Positions 7,407-15,506 of a stretch of 33,191 nucleotides of DNA are shown piece after piece. The DNA is taken from positions 1-33,191 of the forward strand of contig JARLIO010000047.1 in the NCBI GenBank assembly GCA_031291675.1, given 5' to 3'. Under the pieces are notes generated by a model, which saw nothing but the letters and a program-made list of their open reading frames with translations, was not told the origin of the DNA and ran no database searches. Position 1 is the first letter of the stretch. Every line of letters starts with the position of its first letter. The stretch comes from Azospirillaceae bacterium. Lineage in GTDB: Bacteria; Pseudomonadota; Alphaproteobacteria; Azospirillales; Azospirillaceae. The translations under genes and the position numbers were made by a program.

Positions 7407-8657
7407 TCAGTCTGCCTGCGCGTCCACGGCAGCTTTGGCGATGTCGACGACCGCTTTGTCCACGCTGATCTGACCCTTGGCGGCCTGATTGATGATCGTT
7501 GAAACCGCGGTCGAGAAGATCGGATACCAGCCCGGCGTGCCTTGCTCAAACAAAGGCTCGACCAGCACCGCCTGCTCCAGCAGCACATTGCCGTCCTTCA
7601 GCTTGCCGCTGTCGTTGAGCTGTTTCAGCACCGACAGACGCGCCGGCATGTCCCCGAGCTGCTCGTACAAGACGATCTCGTTCTCGGGCTTGCTGAGCCA
7701 GGCGATGAAGGCGGCGGCGGCTTTGGGGTTGCCGGCCTTGGCGGGAATGCCGACCGCCTCGGGCAGGCCGAGTGTCCGGGCCTTGCCGACCGTGGAGGGC
7801 ATCAGCGCGGCGGCGACATCATTGGCAACCTGCGATTTGCTCGGATCGCCATAGAGCGCCATGTTGCCGGCCCAGCCGGCCAGATCGAAGGTGACCTTGC
7901 CCGCCTTGAACAACTCCTGCACGTCGACGTCCTTCAGGCCGGTGGCGGCGGGATCGATCAGACCCTCCTTGAGGGCGGTGATTTCGAAGCTCAGCGCCTT
8001 GTAGCCGGCGGAATTCGGCTCGGTAAAGCGCGGCTTGAAGTCCTTGTCAAACAGATCGCCGCCGAACACTTTGGTCAGGAGATACCAGGCCGTCGACGTG
8101 CCTTCGGTTGCCGACAGCGGCAGGCCGATCGGATAGTTGGCGATCTTGGCAGCCTTGACCGCCTTGGCGGCGGCGATCAATTCGTCGGGAGTCTTGGGCG
8201 CCGCGGCAATATTGGCCTTGAGGAGCTGCGCCTTGTTGTAGATCAGCACGCGGAAATCGTTGGCGTACGTTACACCCAGCAAATGTCCATTATAACGGAA
8301 GATCGAAGTCGTCGGAATATCGGCGATGATCGCAGGATCGATCAGTGTCTCCAACGGAACATACCAGTTGGCGGCACCGAACCGGCCCATCCACGACCAG
8401 TCCAATTCGGTTGCGTCCGCCGGGGCGGTGCCGGCGACCGACGAGGTGACGATCTTGGTGAGAATGTCATCCCAGCCGAGCGTCTGGGCGTCGAGCGTAA
8501 CATTTGCCTGGGCGACGAACTGGTCCGTCATGTCCTTGGGCAGCGTGCCCCAGGGCGGCAAAAGTACCGAGAGATTGTCCGTGGCCGCGGCCGGCCCCGC
8601 GAGTGCCAGGGCCAGCGGTATGGCCATGGCCGTTGCCAGGAAGAGACGTCGTTTCAT
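7407..8657 (-). CDS. Sugar ABC transporter substrate-binding protein
   Basis: A 416-residue periplasmic binding protein of the extracellular solute-binding family 1. The N-terminus is a signal peptide: MKRR, a hydrophobic core and an AAAT-type cleavage region around residues 24-27. Further in are the usual features of the fold: WDDILTKIVTS near the start of lobe 1, GVTYANDFRVLIYNK at the first hinge strand, and a C-terminal FIAWLSKPENE helix. GGAAGG lies about 8 bases before the ATG. It lies 29 bp after the kinase gene. The substrate is inferred, from the adjacent BadF-type kinase and the divergent aga-like operon, to be an amino sugar. Confidence 0.92.
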   Translation of the reverse strand: MKRRLFLATAMAIPLALALAGPAAATDNLSVLLPPWGTLPKDMTDQFVAQANVTLDAQTLGWDDILTKIVTSSVAGTAPADATELDWSWMGRFGAANWYVPLETLIDPAIIADIPTTSIFRYNGHLLGVTYANDFRVLIYNKAQLLKANIAAAPKTPDELIAAAKAVKAAKIANYPIGLPLSATEGTSTAWYLLTKVFGGDLFDKDFKPRFTEPNSAGYKALSFEITALKEGLIDPAATGLKDVDVQELFKAGKVTFDLAGWAGNMALYGDPSKSQVANDVAAALMPSTVGKARTLGLPEAVGIPAKAGNPKAAAAFIAWLSKPENEIVLYEQLGDMPARLSVLKQLNDSGKLKDGNVLLEQAVLVEPLFEQGTPGWYPIFSTAVSTIINQAAKGQISVDKAVVDIAKAAVDAQAD

Positions 8658-8686
8658 CGTGATTTCCTTCCGTCGTTGCTTATTGG

Positions 8687-9631
8687 TTATTGGCAGCCCT
8701 CAAGGTCTCTGGCGAGGCGTGCGATCCACGCCGCGTCGGTCTGCCAGCCCGCGATTTGGGCGGCGCGCAACAGGGCGCCGCCGATGGGCGGCAGCCGCGG
8801 TGCCACAGGGGGCGTGCCGAGGTACCGGCTCATCGCGGCACGCAGGCTTTTCGAGCGGAATGTTCCGCCGGCATGGCTCCACAACATCGGCTGTTCACCG
8901 CCGCAGGCGCGCCAGGCGGCGGCGAGTTGAACCGCCAACTCCTGGGCCGCCCGGTCAAGCAAGGCATTCGCATCGACATTGCCGGCGGCGGCGAGTGCAT
9001 CGACCGCACGGGCAAGAGCGGCGATGCCGGCGCGGCGGTTGGGCTGACCATCGCACCAGTCCATCAGCTGTTCGGCGGGGACACCGATTGCCGCCAGAAG
9101 GCCCTCGGCAAAGGCCGGGACGGCGGCCCGTCCGTCCAGGTGGCGCGACACCAGCGTGAGCGCCTCTCGTCCGATCCAATAGGCACTGCCCTCGTCGCCG
9201 AACAGAGGGCCCCAGCCGCCGACACGGACATGGGGGCTGTCGGGCCGGCCGAGGCTGGCCCAGGCCATCGAGCCGGTGCCGGAGAGGATCAGCGCCCCGG
9301 GACCGCAGGCGAAGGCGCCGTCGAAGGCGACACGGACATCGTTCACGACCATCGGCCGCGGGGCGAAGAGCGTTGCCGCCACAGCGATCTGAGACTGCGA
9401 ATAGGTCGCCACCTCGCCATGGAGCGGCAACCCGAACACCGAAGCCTGCAAGGTGTCGTGATGATCCGACACGAAGTCCGCGATGCGCCCCAGTTCGTCC
9501 TGCCAACCGTCGCCGACCGAAGGATCGAGTGTGGCGAACGGACGGAAAGCCGCAATCCGGCCATCCGCCGTCGCGAGCGCGGCGAGGGTCTTCGTGCCAC
9601 CGCTATCGATGCCAAGGACGAACCCGGTCAT
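8687..9631 (-). CDS. BadF/BadG-type N-acetylhexosamine kinase (probable)
   Basis: A 314-residue protein of the actin-like ATPase superfamily. The phosphate-1 motif is LGIDSGGTKT (about residues 6-15), the catalytic-acid region contains VVNDVRVAFDGAF, the phosphate-2 motif is LILSGTGSMAW, and GGWGPLFGDEGSAYWIGR is characteristic of the eukaryote-like GlcNAc kinases of the BadF/BadG family. The likely reaction is ATP-dependent 6-phosphorylation of an imported N-acetylhexosamine. The start overlaps the DeoR gene stop (ATGA), and the sugar-binding protein gene follows 29 bp later. This is one of two sugar kinases in the window; the other is the ROK domain at 16475-18535. GlcNAc versus GalNAc specificity cannot be read from the sequence. 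Confidence 0.85.
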   Translation of the reverse strand: MTGFVLGIDSGGTKTLAALATADGRIAAFRPFATLDPSVGDGWQDELGRIADFVSDHHDTLQASVFGLPLHGEVATYSQSQIAVAATLFAPRPMVVNDVRVAFDGAFACGPGALILSGTGSMAWASLGRPDSPHVRVGGWGPLFGDEGSAYWIGREALTLVSRHLDGRAAVPAFAEGLLAAIGVPAEQLMDWCDGQPNRRAGIAALARAVDALAAAGNVDANALLDRAAQELAVQLAAAWRACGGEQPMLWSHAGGTFRSKSLRAAMSRYLGTPPVAPRLPPIGGALLRAAQIAGWQTDAAWIARLARDLEGCQ

Positions 9632-10446
9632 GTCTCCTCCCCGGGATCATCGGCGGGATCGAACGAGGCCATCGGCGCCAGGGTGGTGGCGCAGCCTTTT
9701 TGGGTCAGCCGCCTGATCCATTCCGGCGCCAGTCGCTCATCTGTGATCAGATCCAGGCGGCTATCGAGCTCGACAACCCGGTAGGTGGCACAGGTGCTGA
9801 ATTTACTGGCATCGGCCAGGATGGTGCTGCGGGCCGCGCGTGACAGCATTTTCTCGTTGAGCCGCGCCTCGTCCTCGTCGGGCGTATAGGTCCAGGCATC
9901 GTCGCCGATGGCACTGGCCCCAAGAAACAGATGATCGAACCACAGGCGGTCGAGCATGTTTTCGGCAAAGGAACCGAGGATCGAGGCATTGCGCGAGCGC
10001 ATTCGCCCGCCGAGGAGCGTCACATCGACGTCGCGCAGATCCGCGAGCATTTGCGCCACGGGAAGGCAATTGGTGAAGACCGACAGCGGGATCGGCTTCA
10101 TGAGAATATGTCGCGCCACTTGCAGCACGGTCGTCCCGGCATCGAGAAAGACCGCCGTTTCCGGCTGGATCAACGCGTAGGCCGCGTAGCCGATGGCACG
10201 CTTTGCCGCGATGTGGGTCTGTTCACGCACCTCGAAGGCCGCTTCGACGCCCGCGGTGTCGGCGATCCGGGCTCCACCGTGGGTGCGTTGGATCGATCCT
10301 TCCGCCTCGAGCGCCAGGAGATCGCGGCGCACCGTGGGCAGTGACGCGCCGACCGCATCGGCAATCTCGTGGACGGACGCTGATGTCTTGCTGAACAAAT
10401 AGTGCCGGATCGCGGAAACGCGTTCGATTTTCACGATATGATCCAC
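9628..10446 (-). CDS. DeoR family transcriptional regulator
   Basis: A 272-residue regulator. The N-terminal DeoR winged helix spans about residues 8-60, with VHEIADAVGASLPTVRRDL as the helix-turn-helix. The DeoRC sensor domain (about 75-235) has the phosphosugar-binding signatures FLDAGTT, TNCLPVA, LLGGRMRSRN and FLGASAI. Such proteins normally repress a sugar operon and are released by a phosphorylated sugar. It is the first gene of the minus-strand operon. The start is a GTG at 10446 or another GTG at 10434; neither has a clear ribosome site. A -35/-10 pair at 10464-10492 implies a very short leader. Confidence 0.9.
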   Translation of the reverse strand: MDHIVKIERVSAIRHYLFSKTSASVHEIADAVGASLPTVRRDLLALEAEGSIQRTHGGARIADTAGVEAAFEVREQTHIAAKRAIGYAAYALIQPETAVFLDAGTTVLQVARHILMKPIPLSVFTNCLPVAQMLADLRDVDVTLLGGRMRSRNASILGSFAENMLDRLWFDHLFLGASAIGDDAWTYTPDEDEARLNEKMLSRAARSTILADASKFSTCATYRVVELDSRLDLITDERLAPEWIRRLTQKGCATTLAPMASFDPADDPGEET

Positions 10447-10463
10447 TTTGATCTACTGTCACC

Positions 10464-10492
10464 ATCTAATCCGCCGTTTCGATCTGAGTCAA
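10464..10492 (-). promoter_or_regulatory. Predicted sigma-70 promoter for the deoR-kinase-ABC operon
   Basis: On the minus strand, TTGACT (complement of 10487-10492) and TTAGAT (complement of 10464-10469) are separated by exactly 17 bases. Transcription would start near 10457, only about 10-25 bases before the candidate GTG starts. Confidence 0.5.
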
Positions 10493-10513
10493 TCAATAAA
10501 ATGATGAGATTAT

Positions 10514-10528
10514 GATCGTTTCACGATC
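10514..10528. promoter_or_regulatory. Palindrome GATCGT-TTC-ACGATC upstream of the -35 box
   Basis: A perfect 6-bp inverted repeat with a 3-bp centre, about 20 bp upstream of the minus-strand -35 box. TTTCACGAT recurs at about 10430-10438, overlapping the start of the regulator gene. Paired TTTCAC-like sites around a promoter suit autoregulation by the DeoR protein, but that link is inferred. Confidence 0.45.
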
Positions 10529-10663
10529 CGCTGGATCCGGCGGACCGCGAACGGCGGCGCCATCGATCTCGCCCTCGGGCGTCCGGGGCGTTTTCGATTC
10601 GGGATGAGGCGTGTGGAAATCAATGTGAGGAGGACGCCGGTTTCAGTCTGACTCTCGGCAACG

Positions 10664-10692
10664 ACAAAAATGTAGTGCGACTAACATTTTGT
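10664..10692. promoter_or_regulatory. 29-bp imperfect palindrome, candidate operator of the plus-strand operon
   Basis: ACAAAAATGTAGT (10664-10676), GCG, then ACTAACATTTTGT (10680-10692) form a near-perfect palindrome. Its right half, extended to GTGATGTCTC, recurs as a direct repeat at 10775-10796 (ACTAAATTTTTGTGGGTCTC), next to the predicted promoter. Two similar sites about 95 bp apart are typical of looping or cooperative repression. The regulator could be the hybrid protein encoded at 15507-16478 or the DeoR protein. Confidence 0.5.
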
Positions 10693-10767
10693 GATGTCTC
10701 GAAGCGCCGTGAGCGCGACGCAGCGCGACAACAGGGTCCATTTCGCCCAATCCGACGCATGTGTTAT

Positions 10768-10836
10768 ACGGAAAACTAAATTTTTGTGGGTCTCTCAAAC
10801 TGCCTTGTTGTAGTTTTCCGTGCATTCCCCTATACC
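10768..10836 (+). promoter_or_regulatory. Predicted promoter with overlapping inverted repeat before the second ABC operon
   Basis: TTGTAG (10808-10813) and TATACC (10831-10836) have a 17-base spacer and face the binding-protein gene. The -35 box overlaps the right arm of a perfect 10-bp inverted repeat, ACGGAAAACT (10768-10777) and AGTTTTCCGT (10812-10821). The spacing between arms is 34 bases and includes the repeated ACTAA-TTTTTGTG motif. A repressor bound here would block polymerase. Confidence 0.45.
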
Positions 10837-10874
10837 CTCAGACATTAGGAGACAGACAGGAGGAGCGTCACGCC

Positions 10875-12149
10875 ATGCCTCAGAAGTCGTCGCGATCCCG
10901 CCTTGCGGCCCTGGCCGTATGTGCCGGCGCCGTTGTGGGCGCCAATCAGGTTCACGCCTCGGAGCTTGTTTTCTGGTCGGTGTGGAACGAGCCCGAGCCG
11001 CAGGCGGTTGCGCTCCGCAAGATCATGAGCGCCTATTCGCAAAAGCACCCCGAAACCTCGTTCAAGGTGGTATGGAACGGCCGCCAGAACCAGACAAAGC
11101 TGCGCGGCGCCCTGCAAGCCGGGATTCCGGTGGATCTCATGGACGCGGACGCCGACCAACTGGCGGGCGGTCTGCAAATGGACGGTCTCGGCTATGATCT
11201 GACCGGCGAACTGACCGGTGAGACGAAGTCGGCCTTTCTCCCCGGCGTGCTTGATCTTTATGCAGTCAAGGGACACTACATCCAGTTCCCCTACATCTAT
11301 AATACAGTCAATTTCTGGTACAATAAAGACCTTCTGAAGAAGGTTGGCGGCAGTGTGCCAGCCACGTTCGATGAATTGCTTTCGCTTTGTCGCACGACCC
11401 GGAAGGCCGGCAAGGACGCTTTGGTTATTGAAGGAAATGTCGGTTTCTATAACGTTCTTTACTTTTCGAACTATCTGGAACGGCTCAAGGGCAGCGGCGC
11501 CGTCGTCAAGGCTTTCGAAGACAAGTCCGGGGCAGGATGGTCCGATCCCGCCGTCCTCGCCGCAGCGAAGGCGAGCCGCGCCGTGTGGGACGCCGGCTGC
11601 ATCGCCGCCGATGCGCCAGGCTTCCAGTACCCCGCCGGCCAGCAGACGATCGCCCAAGGCGACACGCTTGGCGAACTCGTCGCCTCCTGGCTTCCCACGG
11701 AATTGAGCGAGAGCACTGGCAAGGACTTCTCCTGGGGGGCCTTCAACTTCCCGGCGGTCGCCGACGGCAAGGGCAAGGCCACCGATCTCGAAGTTGGACT
11801 CCTGTCCTTCATGGTGCTGAAGAATTCCGCCCATCCGAAGGAGGCGGCGTCTTTTCTCAACGACGTGATCGGCGAGGACTCTCAGAAAATCCTCGTTGCC
11901 GAGGGTGGCGTCGGCGTCCCCCGCCGGGGTGTCGCCTGGCCGGCGGCTCTTGCCGACGGACAGACGGCGGCGGCCAACGCCACGGCGCTCTCGCCGTTCG
12001 GCGGTGGGCTCACCACGGCCTATCCGGAGTTCACCTCAAACGTTCTGCATCCCGAATTCAACAAGATGTTTCTCGGGAAGACGACGCCCGAGGAATTTGT
12101 CAGCACGCTCGTCGCGAAAACGAAGGAATACTGGGATAGTCACAAGTAA
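10875..12149 (+). CDS. Sugar ABC transporter substrate-binding protein
   Basis: A 424-residue periplasmic solute-binding protein of family 1. It has a signal peptide (KSSRSRLAALAVCAGAVVGA, cleavage near VHAS at about residue 29), then mature sequence beginning ELVFWSVWNEPEP, the lobe-1 helix with QKHPETSF, the hinge region FPYIYNTVNFWYNKD, and a C-terminal SFMVLKNSAHPKEA segment typical of CUT1 binding proteins. GGAG lies 9 bases before the ATG at 10875. An upstream in-frame ATG at 10761 lies inside the promoter region and was rejected. It is the first gene of the plus-strand operon and presumably binds an amino sugar or an oligosaccharide containing it. Confidence 0.92.
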   Translation: MPQKSSRSRLAALAVCAGAVVGANQVHASELVFWSVWNEPEPQAVALRKIMSAYSQKHPETSFKVVWNGRQNQTKLRGALQAGIPVDLMDADADQLAGGLQMDGLGYDLTGELTGETKSAFLPGVLDLYAVKGHYIQFPYIYNTVNFWYNKDLLKKVGGSVPATFDELLSLCRTTRKAGKDALVIEGNVGFYNVLYFSNYLERLKGSGAVVKAFEDKSGAGWSDPAVLAAAKASRAVWDAGCIAADAPGFQYPAGQQTIAQGDTLGELVASWLPTELSESTGKDFSWGAFNFPAVADGKGKATDLEVGLLSFMVLKNSAHPKEAASFLNDVIGEDSQKILVAEGGVGVPRRGVAWPAALADGQTAAANATALSPFGGGLTTAYPEFTSNVLHPEFNKMFLGKTTPEEFVSTLVAKTKEYWDSHK

Positions 12150-12175
12150 CATCTGACGAAACGGGCGAGATGATC

Positions 12176-12218
12176 CCGCCGGTTCCGGATGGCCATCGCG
12201 TTCATCCGGAGCCGGCGG
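12176..12218 (+). other. Long stem-loop between binding-protein and permease genes
   Basis: The arms 12176-12191 and 12203-12218 form a 16-bp stem with one G-U wobble and an 11-base loop, 27 bases past the binding-protein stop. It is followed by TTCAAAAAAG rather than a T-run. It matches in position the stem-loop at 7377-7400 of the other ABC operon and probably stabilises the binding-protein message or attenuates downstream expression. Confidence 0.65.
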
Positions 12219-12341
12219 TTCAAAAAAGAGGCGCGAGCTCTGGATGGAGACCGAGGCTCCGGCAATTTGTGTGTTTTCTCCGATGCGGAAATGCCCGTTC
12301 CCGACCCATCGGAAACGGTCGCAGTGACAGGGAGCGGATTG

Positions 12342-13223
12342 ATGCGTCGGCGGATGATCGTGGCATTCCTCGCACCTGCGGTCGGCTTGTACACCGTATT
12401 TCTTGTGGCGCCGGCAATACAGGCGTTCTATTTGAGCCTGTTCCAGACCTCCGGATTCGGCGACCAAACAGTGTGGCTGGGGCTTGGGAACTATGTCAAG
12501 TTGTGGAGTGATACCGTCTTTTGGCGGTCGCTTTACAACATGGCGATCATCATGTTCGTCGGCGGCGTGTTCATCTTTGGGTTGGCATTCGTTTTCACGA
12601 TGCTATTGAACTCGGGGATGTGGGGAAAGAAGCTGTTCCGCGCCTTGATCTTCATGCCGAACATCATCGCCGTGGTGGCGATCACCACATTCTGGTCGTT
12701 CGTCTTCATGCCGCGTTATGGATTATTGACAAGTTTTCTGAAAGAGCTGGGACTGGCCAGTCTGGCGACGACGGCCTGGACCGCGCCGCAAAATGTTTTC
12801 TTCTCGATGCTGGTTGGTCTTGTTTGGATATCGACCGGCTTCTTCACCATTCTGATACTCGCGGGCGCCGACAAAATACCAACGGACATGTTTGAAGCGG
12901 CCCGCCTGGAAGGGGCAAGCAATCTTCAGATATTCACGCAGATCACCATTCCCATGATGTGGGATGTGATCATCATCACTCTGGTTTTGTGGGCGACGCA
13001 GGCGATTAAAATGGTCGAGTTTCCCTACGCATTCGGCGGGCCGAACATTGACCAGAATCTTTATACACCGGGTATCTATCTCTACATCATGGGTTTCGGT
13101 CAGAGAGAGCCGGTCTACGCGCTTGGTTATGCCACGGCGATCGGTGTGGTTCTGTTCGTCCTGACCGTCCTCGCCATCGTCGCCATCCGCATCCTGTTGC
13201 GCCGCGACCGCGTGGAGTTTTGA
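12342..13223 (+). CDS. Sugar ABC transporter permease (MalF/UgpA-like)
   Basis: A 293-residue permease with six predicted transmembrane helices. The first is IVAFLAPAVGLYTVFLVAP, about residues 5-23. The EAA coupling loop is at FEAARLEGASNLQIFTQITIP. The start at 12342 (MRRRM) has GGAG seven bases upstream. The frame is open back to 12189, but that extension would run through the intercistronic stem-loop and has no membrane or family character. The stop lies two bases before the next permease ATG. Confidence 0.92.
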   Translation: MRRRMIVAFLAPAVGLYTVFLVAPAIQAFYLSLFQTSGFGDQTVWLGLGNYVKLWSDTVFWRSLYNMAIIMFVGGVFIFGLAFVFTMLLNSGMWGKKLFRALIFMPNIIAVVAITTFWSFVFMPRYGLLTSFLKELGLASLATTAWTAPQNVFFSMLVGLVWISTGFFTILILAGADKIPTDMFEAARLEGASNLQIFTQITIPMMWDVIIITLVLWATQAIKMVEFPYAFGGPNIDQNLYTPGIYLYIMGFGQREPVYALGYATAIGVVLFVLTVLAIVAIRILLRRDRVEF

Positions 13224-13225
13224 CA

Positions 13226-14071
13226 ATGCGCTCCTCACAAATTGTATCCTTTCTGAAGCGTTCGGCCTCTTACCTGGTCGTGGGATTCTGGTCGATATTT
13301 TCAGTCTTCTTCGTGTTGTGGATCATTCTTGCGTCCCTGAAAAAAACGCGGGACCTGTTCGGCTCTCCCTGGAGTCTTCCTGACAATCCGGTTTTTGGGA
13401 ACTACGTCAAGACATGGATCAGCAATCGCTTCGGAGATTACTTTCTGAACAGCTTTATTGTCGTCAATGTATCGGTCGTCTCGATCCTGCTCGTTTCGGT
13501 ACCGGCCGCCTATGTTTTGAGCCGGGGCAATTTTAGGGGCCAGCGTGCCCTCTCGAACTTCATTGCCTCCGGCATGGGCGTTCCCTTCCCGCTGTTGTTC
13601 GTTCCGTTGTTCGTGATCATGGCGACGCTTCGACTGATCGACACGCTGACCGGATTGACGATCGTCTACGTGGCTCTCTCGATACCCTTCACGATCTATG
13701 TCCTTGAAGGCTTCTTCTCGTCCCTGCCAAGCGAACTCGAGTCCGCTGCGATCATGGATGGCTGTACCGATTTCGAGGTCTTCCGTTGGGTCATGCTGCC
13801 ATTGGCCGCCCCCGGCATTGCGACCGTGGCGATTTTGAACTTCATCGGTCTGTGGAACGAGTACCAGTTGTCTCTGGTGCTCATCAACAGTCCCGAAAAA
13901 CGCACACTGTCACTCGGCATCTACTCGCTCATTACGTCGATGCAGTATTCCGGCGGCGACTGGGCCGGTCTCTTCGCCGGCGTTACCATCGTTATGGTAC
14001 CGACAATCGCCCTCTTCATCGCTTTGTCCGAAAAAATGATCAGTGGGATTACGATGGGAGGCGTCAAGTGA
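13226..14071 (+). CDS. Sugar ABC transporter permease (MalG-like)
   Basis: A 281-residue inner-membrane permease, partner of the preceding gene. It has an N-terminal helix (YLVVGFWSIFSVFFVLWII), the usual periplasmic loop with NPVFGNYVKTW, then the core helices. The coupling loop LESAAIMDGCTDFEVFRWVMLPL has the EAA glutamate and glycine. GGAG lies 8 bases before ATG 13226; a TTG at 13220 overlapping the previous stop is an alternative. Its stop (TGA 14069-14071) overlaps a GTG that opens the small frame containing repeat copy A, described separately. Confidence 0.92.
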   Translation: MRSSQIVSFLKRSASYLVVGFWSIFSVFFVLWIILASLKKTRDLFGSPWSLPDNPVFGNYVKTWISNRFGDYFLNSFIVVNVSVVSILLVSVPAAYVLSRGNFRGQRALSNFIASGMGVPFPLLFVPLFVIMATLRLIDTLTGLTIVYVALSIPFTIYVLEGFFSSLPSELESAAIMDGCTDFEVFRWVMLPLAAPGIATVAILNFIGLWNEYQLSLVLINSPEKRTLSLGIYSLITSMQYSGGDWAGLFAGVTIVMVPTIALFIALSEKMISGITMGGVK

Positions 14072-14274
14072 CCGCCGAAACCGCAGCCTTTCTCATTCTG
14101 GCTTTCGCCAGCGGGCTGCTGCCCGCACCCGCTCGGGGTGAACCCCGAATCCCCCCTTGTTTTGACAAAAACAAAGGGGATCTGGGGTATGGCCCCTGGT
14201 GGGCTGGGGTGAAAGCCCAGGGTCTCGTGGCCAAAATGACGGCTGCTGACGCGCGCGAAACTGAGGTTGCCTGA
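14068..14274 (+). CDS. Possible 68-residue ORF made largely of repeat copy A
   Basis: GTG at 14068 overlaps the permease stop (GTGA). The frame stays open for 68 codons and stops at TGA 14272-14274, whose A is the first base of the ATPase ATG. About 48 codons come from the dispersed repeat. The product would begin with a hydrophobic, signal-peptide-like stretch (TAAFLILAFASGLLPAPA) followed by RGEPRIP...FDKNK. The double overlap suggests that the frame keeps translational coupling from permease to ATPase across the inserted repeat, whether or not the peptide has a job. No family is recognised, and no Shine-Dalgarno other than coupling is evident. Confidence 0.35.
   Translation: MTAETAAFLILAFASGLLPAPARGEPRIPPCFDKNKGDLGYGPWWAGVKAQGLVAKMTAADARETEVA
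14094..14238 (+). repeat. Dispersed structured repeat, copy A (inside the ABC operon)
   Basis: This 145-bp element is bounded by CATTCTGGC (14094-14102) and GCCAAAATG (14230-14238). The match continues outward as CAGCC on the left and GGCTG on the right, giving terminal inverted repeats of about 15 bases. It contains CGGGG-TGAA-CCCCG (14134-14147), a long stem made of CCCCTTGTTTT and its partner, and a CTGGG/CCCAG hairpin near the right end. The same element recurs at 21169 and 33051. Here it lies between a permease gene and its ATPase gene. Confidence 0.85.
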
Positions 14275-15410
14275 TGGTCCATGTGGAACTCAAAGGGGTT
14301 CGAAAATCGTTCGGTGCCGTAGACGTTATTCGCGGCGCCGACCTGACGATCGCCAACGGTGAATTTCTTGTTCTGGTCGGGCCCTCGGGATGTGGCAAAT
14401 CCACGCTGTTGCGCTGTATCGCCGGATTGGAACGTATATCCGCCGGCAAGCTGCTGATCGACGGCAGGGATATGACCACGGCCGAACCGGTACAACGCGG
14501 TGCGGCCATGGTCTTCCAGTCCTACGCGCTCTACCCGCACATGACGGTTGCGGAGAATATCGGCTTCGGTCTCAAGATCGCCCGAATGGACAAGGAGGCC
14601 ATCCGCAAGCGTGTTGTCGAGGTCGCCGAACTTCTGAAACTCGACCAGTTGCTCGATCGCAAGCCAAAGGCACTGTCCGGTGGCCAGCGTCAGCGCGTGG
14701 CGATCGGTCGCGCGTTGGCGCGCAAGCCACGCATCTTCCTGTTCGATGAGCCGCTGTCGAACCTTGACGCCTCGCTGCGCGCGGAAATGCGCGTTGAACT
14801 CGCCAAACTGCACGCCGCGCTGGGTAACACGATGATCTATGTCACGCACGATCAGGTGGAAGCCATGACGCTGGCGAACCGCATGGTCGTGATGCGCGCC
14901 GGGATCATCGAGCAGGTCGGATCACCGCTCGAACTCTTCAATCATCCTGCCAACAAGTTCGTGGCTGGTTTCTTGGGCCAGCCGCCGATGAACTTCATCA
15001 AAGTTGCCGCCCGGCGCAGCCCCACCGGCCGGTTGGAGATACCCCTGGCGGGCGGCGTTCTGGCGTTCGATGCTCCCCCGGCGCTTGGCAATGGGGATCT
15101 CGAACTGGGTGTGCGTCCGGAAGACCTCATATTGGACGGACAGGGCCTCCTGGAGGCCAGGGTGGAACTCGTCGAACATCTCGGTGGCGAAACGATCGTT
15201 TATGGCCGCACTCTCGATGGTCAAGCCTTGATCGTGAAGATACCGGGGCAATCCACGATCTTGGCTCAAGATGTGGCGGCGTTTGCCCTGTTCCCTGACA
15301 GGATTCACATCTTCGGCCAGGATGGTGCAAATCTCGGCGCGGTAAACGCCCGAATAGTGCCAGAGCACGTCTCGTGTTCCGACTCTAACGGACCGTACCC
15401 GGTCCGTTAG
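14274..15410 (+). CDS. Sugar ABC transporter ATP-binding protein (MalK/UgpC type)
   Basis: A 378-residue CUT1 ATPase. Walker A is GPSGCGKST (about residues 36-44), the Q-loop VFQSYALYPH, the signature LSGGQRQRVAIGRA is canonical, Walker B is [12 protein letters not shown] and the H-loop MIYVTHD. A C-terminal TOBE/OB region follows (about 235-365). Unlike the ATPase of the other operon, its signature motif is intact, so it could in principle energise both transporters. The ATG at 14274 overlaps the stop of the repeat-containing frame. The final codons run through a perfect hairpin (15385-15410), so the last about 15 residues may be non-conserved. Confidence 0.93.
   Translation: MVHVELKGVRKSFGAVDVIRGADLTIANGEFLVLVGPSGCGKSTLLRCIAGLERISAGKLLIDGRDMTTAEPVQRGAAMVFQSYALYPHMTVAENIGFGLKIARMDKEAIRKRVVEVAELLKLDQLLDRKPKALSGGQRQRVAIGRALARKPRIFLFDEPLSNLDASLRAEMRVELAKLHAALGNTMIYVTHDQVEAMTLANRMVVMRAGIIEQVGSPLELFNHPANKFVAGFLGQPPMNFIKVAARRSPTGRLEIPLAGGVLAFDAPPALGNGDLELGVRPEDLILDGQGLLEARVELVEHLGGETIVYGRTLDGQALIVKIPGQSTILAQDVAAFALFPDRIHIFGQDGANLGAVNARIVPEHVSCSDSNGPYPVR
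15385..15410. promoter_or_regulatory. Perfect 10-bp inverted repeat spanning the ATPase stop codon
   Basis: CTAACGGACC (15385-15394), a 6-base loop, and GGTCCGTTAG (15401-15410), which contains the TAG stop. No T-run follows, so it may be an RNA hairpin that reduces read-through, or an operator for the downstream regulator gene that begins about 95 bases later. Confidence 0.5.
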
Positions 15411-15506
15411 GCCGTAACCCTAGCTTATTCTTTGGTGTTGTGTTCCGGCTCCGACACATTGGCGGGTGTCAAGCGTCTGCGCCGGAACACGAGAGGTCTA
15501 GTGGAA

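Noticed and set aside
12189-12341. N-terminal extension of the MalF-like permease
   Set aside because: It passes through a 16-bp stem-loop, has no membrane character, and a good ribosome site precedes ATG 12342.
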